Shown here: positions 9,111-19,880 of the stretch, in pieces | How positions within the stretch are numbered: the stretch's first letter is position 1 | Layout of the letters: every line of letters starts with the position of its first letter | Notes under the pieces: model-generated | Told to the model about the DNA's origin: nothing | The model's input: the letters and a program-made list of their open reading frames with translations, nothing else | The model's database searches: none | DNA from: Sperchopsis tessellata | Taxonomy: Eukaryota; Arthropoda; Insecta; Coleoptera; Hydrophilidae | Direction: 5' to 3' | Length of the DNA stretch: 28,223 nucleotides | Assembly: GCA_033557685.1 (NCBI GenBank) | Contig: JAWQRN010000576.1 | Coordinates: forward strand, 1-28,223 | Program-made: the position numbers and the translations under genes

Positions 9111-10282
9111 GCTCTACAAACATCAAATAAATGGATCAGGGTCCAGATAAAGCCCATGGCACCATTATGCACAACTCCATTAGTTTGCGTTTAGTAAAAA
9201 CAATGAATAAAACCACCTCTTGATAAATAAACATAGTGAATTTATCTCACGACAGGTCAACTGCAATGCTACATTTACAGCTACTGAAGTGAGGAAAATT
9301 CACTGCATTTAGATTTTTATTATTAACACTTTCGGTTAGGTTCCACCTGCCAATTCATGAAAGAAAAGAAAAACAATAAGTAATAAACTGGTTTGTTAGA
9401 CTACCAACACCCTAAAAAGTCACCCCAACAAAGTACAACAATCTGGTACATAAAATCTTACCGCCTTGATGGTCCATCATCTGCAATGTTTTGGAGCCGC
9501 TGTCCACACTCTACAACATCATTACATAGTTCTACACTATACTGGCAGGAGACAACATTAAATACAGCTACAAATAACTTGTGACATAATTTCATTGTAA
9601 TGTAAAAGTGTAACTGGAAATTAAAAGGTTGAAAACAACTACTTAGAATGATAATATGAAATTTAAGAATGTGTTTTTTTGTAGTAAAAACCAAAATCAC
9701 CACTTAAAATCACTATTATCCTTAATGGTATAGGAAATTAAAATTAATTATTACAGCAGGCAACCAAACATTTTACTACAATTATTAGGAAACCCAACTG
9801 GTCTTTTTTTAAACTGGTATTAAACTGTCAAATGTACAGTTGTGTGTAGATACAATTTAACTGGTGTGATGACTTCGAAACTTAGAATACCTCTCTTAAA
9901 CTAATAAATGCTACCATTATGTATACATGCTGTTAAATATTATGTTATGTTGCATTATACTAACGGTTTAATACCAGAACCACGTGTTTGCTGGAATGTT
10001 GTCATATTTGTATTACGATAAAATACATTTTGCAACCATTTTTATTATCAGATTTCTACTTACTGATGCAGAAAGTATTCATAGTTTATTGTTATAAAAT
10101 TTTCTCATTCTTACATGAGTAGAAATATGTATACATTATAATATAAATGTAATTATTGTTTGTGTAATTTCTAAGTGACATCATTTACTCTAGTGTGATT
10201 ACCTTAATTCGTTTAATGAGGAAGATGGCAATAAAGATTTTAAAGAAAATGTTGATTAGGAGCACATTGGGTAGTACTACAT
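9111..10282. other. AT-rich DNA, no gene seen
   Basis: No protein-like frame or transposon motif was found. Part of the body of the SINE starting at 9033 could extend into the first 100-200 bases, but no copy elsewhere confirms this. Confidence 0.4.
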
Positions 10283-10520
10283 TTATTTAAAATAATAAAG
10301 TTGTCCAAAGAAATCACAGTTTTCTATACATTTTATTATGTCAACTAGTTTCCAAGTACTTGCTTCGTCTTTAGGGTTGAAATAAGATTTAGAAATCAAA
10401 GAATTATGAAAACGAAGGGCCTGTAGAAACAACTTCATTATTTTACATCCTCTCTGAAGTCTATCAGCCTTTCGTTTTAACAATTCTTCTATTCATATCT
10501 TATTTCAGACCTGAAGACAA
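10283..10520 (-). other. Possible Penelope-type 3' end remnant
   Basis: On the minus strand the segment near 10380-10330 reads CCCTAAAGACGAAGCAAG, then TACTTGGAAAC, then TAGTTGACATAATAAAA. From memory, this order (CCTGAAGA-like, a short palindrome, a GAAAC-like box, then an A-rich tail) resembles the 3' regions of Penelope-like elements. A 66-codon open frame spans the same bases (10283-10483), but I recognise no domain in it. There is no RT or GIY-YIG sequence nearby to confirm this. Confidence 0.25.
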
Positions 10521-12089
10521 TTGAGGCAGGTGGTTTAATAAAGCATATAAAACTAGTGTTTCCTTGGGCAAAACATGCTTATATTTTTCAGTAACAATTT
10601 TTATAACACATGATTTAGTCAATATTGGACCAGTAATAAATATATTGTTTCTAGTTTTATAAAAAAAGAAGTCAAATATTTCCAGAAAATATGCTAAGAA
10701 ACAATCTCAAATGATTATAACAAAGAAATGATGTATAACTTGAAAATCTATAAAAATGAAATGAAAAAAAAAGCATCCAGAAGTACTAATGTTATCATCC
10801 AGAAAAGTATAATATAAAGTAGCTAAAAGAAATAGTGATTCATTAGTAAACATCTTAACATAACATAAGATTGTTTATTCAAGGTTGTAGTGCTCAAGAA
10901 CAAAAAAAAAATTATATATTTGATGTAGTCTGGTTCATAAATAAACACAAAATGTGTGGGTTTTCAGATTTATATATCTTCAGTGCCCTACAAGTAAACG
11001 TACAAATGGTGAAAAATACAAATAATATTATCAAGTCAATACATACAGAGATATACACAAACTTGCACTCACCACCACTGCTTCCTACACTAAAATATTT
11101 GAACTTGAGTCAAAACAGTAAATTGTATATAAAAACAAATAAACAATGTAACACCTGCAAAACAATTTATGGATGGAGAGTCAATCAAAAGAAGGAAAAA
11201 AATATATATAATATTTGGAAAAAATCAGAGCGTTTACATTTAATCATTCAAATTCTTACCTGTCTTAATTGAACGAACAATTTCAAATTTTTCAGCTATT
11301 TTTAGTTCCAGACTTTTATATGTCCTCATAACATTTCATTTTAACATTTATTAAGCAATATTTTTATTTTTATAATTATCTTAAGAAAAATTTGTTATAA
11401 AAATATTTAAACTGGTTCTGTAACTATAGAAAGTTTTTTATTAAGCGAATAATAATGTAGGAAATTTCTAATACATATACATGCTTGTAATTACCTCCCA
11501 GTTATACCTTCGAAAGTCCACAAAGATGGTTGTTACTATTGTTCAAAATCTTGCTTACTAAATGGCATGCATCTTTCATTTGGCACATGAATAGACCCGG
11601 TGTGAAAATCAACATATAATCACAAATCGAAACCACACGATGATGTTATAATTTTACCGAAAGAAAGCAGATTGCAGCTGTATTTAACAAAACTCTGGTG
11701 CAAACTCCGGACATTTCATAGTAACATAACAATATTTAGAGATGTTTAGAATGTACATCTAATATATGTAAAGTCCTATAGTATTTAAGTGTTGTGTTTC
11801 TTGTTTGACTTTTTCAGTTTTAAAACTGCACTACCAGTTGATATAACTGAAAATATTGAAAATTGTAATCATTAAGATTGAAGGCATCTTCACTAAATTT
11901 AGAAGTTACTTAAAACCTGAAAATAATTATATTTTTTTATGTAATTAAACAGCAAATTTAAAATCGTCATAAATACTGTGCTTCCCACTACTAATCCGTA
12001 AAATCTATTGTATCTAAAGAGAAAAGTAGAGAGAGCATAATGAAGTACACCGGGCAAGCACACTGAAGAAAGCAATGTGACTTTTTTTC
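10521..12089. other. AT-rich DNA, no supported gene
   Basis: An open frame of 133 codons at 10871-11272 (plus) is dominated by Asn, Lys, Ile and Tyr, as expected from AT-rich sequence. It shows no domain, signal peptide or membrane segment that I recognise. I regard it as chance. Nothing else stands out. Confidence 0.4.
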
Positions 12090-12343
12090 TGAAATATCTT
12101 TCAACTTAAAAAATTTAAATTTAAAGAGAAATAAACATTAAATATTTGTCTTGATTTTAATTATTTCATATTCCAAGAACAGCTAAGAAAAAACAGCCAA
12201 GAAAGCATCATAAAAAATGTAGACCAGTACAAAAGTATTTTTGAAATTGCTACATAAATAAAAAACAGAAAAAGATGTACCTAGTGAACCAATGAATTGG
12301 ATAATCAAAAAACAAAAAGTAGATAGCGTATAAGAAATTTTTT
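12090..12343 (+). repeat. Dispersed direct repeat, copy 1
   Basis: This segment aligns over about 250 bp with 13849-14106, offset by about 1.76 kb. Shared blocks in the same order include ATATCTTTCAACTTAAAAAA, GATTTTAATTATTTC, AGTATTTTTGAAAT and a final block around AAGTAGATAG versus AAGTAAATAG. Small indels and many substitutions show that the duplication is old. It has no coding content and no visible terminal structure. Confidence 0.75.
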
Positions 12344-13848
12344 TTTAATAAAATAAGAGGTAACACTGATTAATAGACAGGAACAAGCAACTGATTTCAA
12401 TACTTCTCCTGCAATCAACAATATATTATCAAATAAAAATAAAAACATAGTTTTTTTCATGTTTTGGAAACTGCACTTGTATTCAGAAAAAAATATTTTT
12501 TATACAATTTTGACAGTAAATACTTTTTGATGCTTAATTGATATTTTTTCTTACTTTAACTAGTATTAATAACGTAAGAGCGCTTAAAACTAACAAATAA
12601 AATAAAAAAATAAATCTGTTCATTAAATCCATTGCCAGCCATAGGTTCTGTTCTAATGCTCAAAACTGATAGATAGATCACACCCGTTCAGATAATACCT
12701 GACAACACTGTAATTCTAGTACCATGGTTGTATCCATGGAAATTCACATGTAAGTGCTGAGCCGAAAGTAGATTTTAACATCAGATCTATTATATCTACA
12801 ATGTCATTTGAATTCTAATTATAAAAGCACTTTTGCTACAAAATACATCTAGAAATGTTGCAAAGTATTCTTCCAGAAAATGCAAAAAATAACAATAGTG
12901 GACTTTAAAACGACCAATCAATCAAAATAGGGCCCGCTGGCAACTATCCAAATAATATGGCTCATATTAGACATATTTCAAATGTATTGATAATAACTGA
13001 TTTACACATTCTTTATTTCATATAATCGATCATAGACGATGTTAGAAATTAAAATATCTAAAACTTTTAATACATAGTACAAGTAAAAATCACAATGATT
13101 TTTGTCACAAGTTGAGATACATACTAAATACTAAAATAAATCATAAATAACAATACATAATAATATTTTATAGAAATTTGAGTGGTATAAACAAGCTACT
13201 GGCACACACATAAGTGATTCAGAAAATAGAAACTGAAATAAAAAGTTGGAAGCTGTGAAAATTGAAAAGCTATAATAGCTGCACTCAGGCTTGGAAATAC
13301 AAAAGCATTAAGCAACTGCATGCAGTGTCTCTTGATCGTGTATATGATTTCGCAGACTTGTTAGTATGTAGTAAAGATCGTCATGTTATGATGATTAAAA
13401 TTAACAAAAAAAAAAAAATGATAAAAGATGTAGGGTTAATGATTATTACTAACACTAAATGACAGACACACTGATTAATTTTTATCAAATTATCAATACA
13501 ATTTTACATTTGATAACAGATGCAGCTATATTATTTATTTTAGCAAAAGCACAAACGTACTAAGCAATATACGTCATAAAATACACTTCAATTACTTTAT
13601 TCTAGTCCTTAATAATGTACTAAAAGGAGATTATTAACTTAAAACAATTTGAAGTACCAAATCTCAAGCAAACCTTATGATTCAAAATGACATGTGAAAT
13701 TAAAATTAATAAAATATTTTATAAAAGTTGTACAAATATTTTATACAATTGAATAACGAATTTTAGCAGGTGTAGGCTCTAAACAGGATTGCTCCCGATA
13801 TATGGCAGAACCGTTTACAAATGTTTACTAGATATCACATAATATTTC
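12344..13848. other. AT-rich DNA between the two direct repeats
   Basis: No gene or element recognised. The open frame at 13262-13462 ends in a poly-lysine stretch encoded by an A run and is not convincing. Confidence 0.4.
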
Positions 13849-14106
13849 TGCAATATCTTTCAACTTAAAAAATTAAAATTTAGAAGGAGGCAAACAATTA
13901 TTATTTTTCTTGGTTTTAATTATTTCCTATTCTAGAAACATAACTAAGAAAAAACCTAGCCACAAAAGTATCTTAAAAAACTTAAATAAAGATGGTCAGT
14001 ACAATAGTATTTTTGAAATAGTTACAAAATTGAAAACAATGTTATAACTATTGAATTAGTACATCAAAAACCAAAGAAGTAAATAGTGTAAAAGGAATGA
14101 AATTTT
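13849..14106 (+). repeat. Dispersed direct repeat, copy 2
   Basis: Partner of 12090-12343, in the same orientation and block order. Similarity fades on both sides: before about 13847 and after about 14106 the flanks no longer align with those of copy 1. That bounds the repeated unit at roughly 250-260 bp. It could be two insertions of one short element or a segmental duplication. Confidence 0.75.
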
Positions 14107-15088
14107 CAAATAGCTTATCAAATTTCCTGTTTTGTAAATGAAGTTTTTCTTGAAAAAAAAAATCACAAAGACAATTATAGATTTAGATTGACAAAGTATG
14201 TGTAGCAGAATTTAAGATAAATTTGGAAATATACAGTTGAAATCAAACAACTAACTTTCTCATAAAATTTTTTACAGAAGATGAGAAAATCTTTAAATTG
14301 CTTATAATTTATTAAAAATAATGTTACAAAAATATTTTATTCAGAGTGTACTACATCTTCTGTGGCTGTGCAATGGTTAGCCGCTTATTGTGATTTTGTG
14401 AGCAAATAAATTATAGTATTTGATAGAAAGGAACTGAAATAATTATTTAAATTTTATATAGTTACATGACAAATTTAAAATGAGTTATTTTTAATCGCTA
14501 ATAAATTTTTCATATAAAAAGTTAGAATATTACAGATAAGACTTGTTTTAGTTGGTATTTTAGAAGAACCTATAAAATTTGGTGCCTTACTAATCAGATA
14601 AAGAGTGCTATTAAAAAACAGACACTCTATTTACATTTACAGATATTAATTATAATAGAATAATTTTTTTGTAAATATTTTTAAATTTCCAACCACAGCA
14701 GTCATTTTCAAATGCCACACTAGTTTCTACACATTATTTTATACTAATAATTATGTAAATGGACTTACTCATTTATATAACAATTTTTTAAAAATAAAAA
14801 AATATATATATTTTAAAAAAACTTGTTAGACTACATTTTTTTAAATTTAAACAAATGGTTCCATAATAAGTTAACTAATTATCATACTTTTAACGTATAA
14901 ATTTGCTTAGTGTACATACTTTTGATAATTTTTTTAAATATACATTTACTACTACTTATATTCAGTATGTCATTGTATCAATGTAACTAGCCAATTAGTG
15001 AGTGTGATTATAGCAAATGATAGGTGTAGTTGATGACAACGAACGGATAGAAACGACAGCGATACGAGCGAGCAAGTTTGATGAATTT

Positions 15089-15092
<4 letters not shown>
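14107..15092. other. AT-rich DNA, no gene seen
   Basis: Very AT-rich with short A and T runs, for example a near-palindromic tract at 14788-14823. No protein-like frame or element was recognised. Confidence 0.4.

Positions 15093-15149
<57 letters not shown>
15093..15149. repeat. (AT)n microsatellite, about 28 units
   Basis: An uninterrupted AT dinucleotide tract of 57 bases. It generates spurious Ile-Tyr open frames on both strands. It directly precedes a SINE-like segment, so it may mark an insertion into, or expansion beside, a TA-rich target. Confidence 0.97.
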
Positions 15150-15152
<3 letters not shown>

Positions 15153-15157
15153 GTAGT

Positions 15158-15240
15158 AAGGTTTAGGTTAAAGGAGTGGATAGACTCACCTCCCTGGTCA
15201 TCTAAGGCGACCAAGGTGCGTATCCCAGCCTCCTTGCTCT
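15158..15240 (+). repeat. tRNA-related SINE head (copy 2)
   Basis: TAGGTTAAAGG at 15164-15174 matches the pol III A box at ten of eleven positions. GGTGCGTATCC at 15215-15225 matches the B box (GGTTCGANTCC) with two differences. The 51-base spacing suits a tRNA-derived promoter. The CCCTGGTCATCTAAGG to CCTTGCTCT segment aligns without gaps with the copy at 9033-9110. The bases after 15240 are less AT-rich than the surroundings and may be SINE body, but no second copy confirms the extent. Confidence 0.5.
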
Positions 15241-18200
15241 ATAGCAGCACAAAAACAAGTGTACACTGTATGTTAGTACATGTCGGTTGGTTGTTAGTAT
15301 GGTTAGAAAGCAACATAGAACGCAACCCATGAACCAATGCCGGGTAATTAAATGTTGTCGTGTTGTATATATAAAAACTATATACCTGTTTTGCATCGTA
15401 GTTAAAACATACATAACTGAGAGCGCACATTTAATATAAAACAAATACCCACATACACGTACACAGTATGAAACAGCCATTGTTGGCAATAGTTTCTTTT
15501 TCTAAATGATTTTCTTGCAGTTACAAAATAACGGCTTATATGTTTGAATGTTAAGTAAAACTACTTTAGTCAAAATTATAAATTGCAGTGTAATATTTTC
15601 AGTGCAATTTTAAACCACCCTCGTACAGTAATGTAAGGATTTTATTTAGCGTAAATAAATTTTTTAAATCAACAGTACCACAATTTAATAATTAAAAATA
15701 TTAAAGTAAGAAAAAATTATAATTCAAGTTAATTATATTTAAATTAAATATATACAGGTTGCCCTCATATAACATAGATTTTGAAAACACGGTTTCTATA
15801 TAATAACTGAATTCATAAATTAAAATTCCGAAAATTCTACAGCTACTTATTAGCCCTGTTTAGCAAAGCTGTTCACATACATCTAAATGGCTATGCAAAT
15901 GCCTTTTTGACAATACCAGGCTTCTTCTGTGGCACTGTCTTTCGAGTCTACGTGTAGTAGATTACTCAAGGAAAGTATCGAGCTGCATTCAATTCATTCA
16001 TATGGTACAGTCGTTTTAATGTAACAGAACCATTTAGCGACACATTACTTTGTGCCAAGAAGTAATCGCAATATTAATTTCAAAACAGGACTATGCAAAT
16101 ATGCTGCTGCACAATTTTACAAATTAAATTAAAACATTAATTTCCTACATATTTTTTGTTTATTATAAGTAATAAACCTTCTCTATCATTATGTCCAATA
16201 AAAATAAGGTACAAAAAATCTAATTTTGCATCGCCAACTGCCACAAAATTAAAGTTATATGAATCCACTATTAAAACATTAAAAAACAAATTTGAAAAAT
16301 ACGAAATAGAGTAACAACATCGCAGGGTATTCTTTGTTAGTGTAGACAATGCACTATTAAATATGAGGGATACTTCTTTGTATAGGCGTACTTGGTACTC
16401 TAATTTAGAATGATTTTTAGAGGGTGAAAACTGCTATACACCAGAAAATACTGTACATCAAATGTTTCATTATGCCGCTACCCTATCTACAGTGTTTCAA
16501 ACACCAAACCCCTACTATCTTCTTATAATAGATGATGAATTAATTGATTTCAAGCAAAACTATAAGTACTTAGATATTGTAGAATTGGAAGACGGCAATA
16601 CATTTTTTAGATTTTTTTTCTCTTTGTTTTACTGAAATTAATACTTAATACCTTAAAGACTGTTCAAATTTTTTTTACAGTTTATTAATTATTTATATAT
16701 CTAAAAATCAGTGCTCTAATAAGACAAAAATAGTTTGTTACGTACATTTCCAGAAAAAAAAATCATTTAAATAAAATGTATTATTTTACCTAATTGGTTG
16801 TGTAATTATTGTCAGAATAATATCTTAATTTTGAATATTAAATAATAAAGAATGATAAGGAATACATGGTATTTGTAGATAAAGCCAATGTTTCTTTTAT
16901 TATTATAGATATTTAAGTCTTTCTTTGTAGAAATTAAGCTCTAGGTTGCTAGAGGATTAATATAAAAAACACAGGCCTAGCAGGTCTTGCCAAATGCATG
17001 CAATTTTTTTATTTTTAAATAGGACCCTTATATTTTTGAATCCTCTAATCAAAATAATAACGAGTAACTATTTTTCATTAATTTTTAAAATCAAAATATC
17101 TTTTTTAAGTGTAAACTAATTAAACAAAAAAGATGACCAAGATGGTTATGACTGCCATAAACCTGTCACCAATCAGTATTACTTTTCACATAGCAGTGCT
17201 TTTAGTCTAAATTGGTTAAATACCAACAAAGTCATATCTTATTCAATTGAATGTCATACATTATAAATGCCAATATTCAATTGCTTTATTTTGCAACATC
17301 ATGACATTAGGTCGTGTAGTGGTCAATTTTTCCTGTTTTCATAATTTTTAAACAAACATAGGTATATTACATATCAACGTATGTCATGCTTCTATTTAAA
17401 AAAATAGTTTTAGCCCGTCTAATAGTTTTGAATGCTGTAATTTAATTGTGACTTAATTTGAATGGTTACTATTCTTTTTCAAAGTAATCGTTAAAATTTT
17501 GAGGAGGGGATTCCAAATATATAAAAATATACAGGCTGTTTTACTTAAAAATAGAAAGTTGTATATATTTGCCAAACTACGCTAGGCCTTGGAATGTCAT
17601 TTTTATACCCGTGTTTTAGCAAACTAGATTTTAATGTCTACAAAAAAAGATTTGTTTATATATCTATAATAATATAAGGTTAATGGACTGTATAGTTCTC
17701 TACAAACATTAGGTATGATGATATAATAGAATGCAGAGAATAAAACTCGTCAGTATCCTAAACTAAAATAAACACAAACTTCCAACAAGAGAGCCCTGTA
17801 CTGTATACAGATAAATATGGAGGTGTGTTTTTAATTAGTGAAAAAATATTTTAACTATGTTGAATGAAAAGAAATTCCTTGTAATGGACATTTTTAAATT
17901 ACAATAAAATATAAATATATATAAAGTTAGATAGATGTCAAATTCCACCTAGTATTAAAATCAGATTATAAACAGAACGTAGTTAAACTCATCTCTATTT
18001 CAATTACCGAGATAAATGTACTAATGGTCCAGACTGTGTTTTGAATGCGGTTTTGGAAACAGAAGAATGCGAGGAGATACCTAAAGAGTAAAAGCTATCT
18101 ATATCTACATATTTAAATTGGTAAGAAAATTGAGTACAGAATACATTTCAAGAAGTAGTGATTAAATAGATAAAGCCTTGGTACTCATAACTAAATGTTT

Positions 18201-18870
18201 TAAACTTAAAATTGACTCAGTCCAATATCTACATAGTGTTGAAGAAATATGATATGTATCACATTTTAGTAGCATGAATGACTAATCAAAATATACGTGT
18301 TAATAAACATGAGTTATAAAAATTTAAATCCTTTACACACTATGGGTGTTATCAACAAGTACGAGAAAATTAAGGAATCTTAGAAAGTTGTGCATCAATT
18401 AAAAGATTAGGTATATATTGAAATGAACATCTACTGTAGCTGCACATTAAATTAATTTCTGTTCTCTTCTACACTATAATGTAGAAAATTTGTAACGATT
18501 TTCAAATTTTATTGCTTCCAAATACATCTTAGCATAAACTTGGTTTGTTTTGATAAGTAGTTCAAACTTCTAAAATTTAGTACCATCTTGCTTGATTGTC
18601 CTATATAGAGTGACAATAATTGAGCCCCACACCATTATTTATCTATCTACAGTAATAAAATAGATACCTAAATAAGAATGACAGTTTTTAAGTATTTAAT
18701 AAAGTTGGTAATAATGGTCTAATGTACTGAGGGCATCTTATACCTTAAATTCTGCACAATATTGCCCATTTAACCAATTATCTAGTTTAACCAAGTTACT
18801 TATAGTATGGGGTCTATTTTTGTCACCCTATATATATTTTAAATAGGTACAACTTGTGGTATCTAGCTAA
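15241..18870. other. AT-rich DNA with unassigned open segment and possible element ends
   Basis: No gene is supported. An open segment at 16414-16635 (plus, about 73 codons, no early ATG) reads more like protein than its surroundings, with ENCYTPENTVHQMFHYA near its start and YKYLDIVELEDGN further on, but I recognise no family. TACAGGTTGCCCTCATATAAC at 15756-15776 and TACAGGCTGTTTTAC at 17530-17544 look like TA-flanked DNA-transposon termini; no partner ends were found. Confidence 0.35.
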
Positions 18871-19110
18871 ATTCTAAAATAAATCGAGATAATTCTATTA
18901 ATGCTTGCAAAAAAAAAATTATAAATAAATATTAGTCGAAAAGTAGTAATTTTCATATTTACATTGTCTACATTTAATTCATATATTCTATAACAAATGG
19001 AGACAATTCTACTAATGCTGGCAAAAAAAAAAAATATATTTACATGAATATATGTCAAAACATAGTTTAGTAATGTTTGTATTTATATTACCTACGTTTA
19101 ATTCATGTAT
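18871..19110 (+). repeat. Two-copy tandem repeat, about 114-125 bp unit
   Basis: Unit 1 starts at 18871 and unit 2 at 18985. Both begin ATTCTA, continue with a GAGA block, AATTCTA, TAATGCT and GCAAAAAAA, and end near TTTAATTCAT. The A run and several indels make the second unit slightly longer. It is non-coding. Confidence 0.8.
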
Positions 19111-19464
19111 ATTTACAGAAAAAAGTTTAAATTCATAACTTCCAGGACAGCTTAACAAATGACTTGTTTATTAAATTTATCTTATTGATTAACTAGCTGA
19201 TATAATTTTTAATTCAATATAACATAAAAAAATTACACCAAATTTTTATTTTCTAAATTGTGGTAAGTTGTTTAAAAAGTTGGTTGCCATAAAACTGTAT
19301 ATTGATTTATTTTAATATATCTAAATTTAATTTTAATTTAATTATATAAAAAGGTAATCTAGTGGCCTGTTTCAACAAGTTTTTTTAAGGAGTCTTTAGT
19401 TTAAATAATACTTAAAATCTAAGAAATTTTCAAAATAAAACCTCATACCAAAATAAATAATTAT
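19111..19464. other. AT-rich DNA, no gene seen
   Basis: Nothing recognisable between the tandem repeat and the MITE-like element. Confidence 0.4.
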
Positions 19465-19880
19465 ATACAAGGTGTCTTATGTCTCAAAGACCATAAAATA
19501 GAGGTGAATATATTGAGTCAAAATAAGTAAAACAGTTCAAATACAAATAAGACCACAAAAGGTTCATAACGAACATAGAACTTATCTTCAAGACAGTTTT
19601 TACAACATATCTCAGGAAAAGTAAGATTCCTTTTTTTTAACACCCTTTAATGGGCGATCCAAATAGGAAAATTTAAATGGAATTTTTTTCTTATTATGTT
19701 AACAGAATTACTTTTAACACTGTGCAATATTATTTTCTTATTTTTTTATTAAATGTCCTGTATAACACAAGATTTTGCATAAAAACTAACTTTTCGAAAT
19801 ATATTTACTTCAAGTTTTTTATTTATTTTGGCCCAAGAAATAAACCTTAACTCTATGGACCTTAGAACTTCAAATATAAT
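19465..19880. mobile_element. MITE-like element with degenerate ~50-60 bp terminal inverted repeats
   Basis: The left end, from ACAAGGTGTCTTATG at 19467-19481 through ACCATAAAATAG to CAAAATAAGTAAAA near 19532, aligns in reverse complement with the right end at 19815-19880 (inward reading TCCATAGAGTTAAGG, CAAAATAAATAAAA). I count 36 matches in 51 ungapped positions over the clearest part. The TAYACAGGGTGTC-like start and flanking TA fit a mariner/Tc1-type terminus. The roughly 280 bp interior has no coding sequence. It would have depended on a transposase made elsewhere. Confidence 0.55.

Noticed and set aside
10871..11272. 133-codon open frame, the longest in its area
   Set aside because: Composition is Asn/Lys/Ile/Tyr-rich as expected for AT-rich DNA, with no domain or homologous pattern I recognise and no exon signals.
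15014..15065. TTGATGACAACGAACGGATAGAAAC, resembling hammerhead core boxes
   Set aside because: The first core base is wrong, and no stem I or stem III pairing could be drawn.
15008..15332. Overlapping frames with long Ile-Tyr runs
   Set aside because: They are translations of the (AT)n tract and its flank, not genes.
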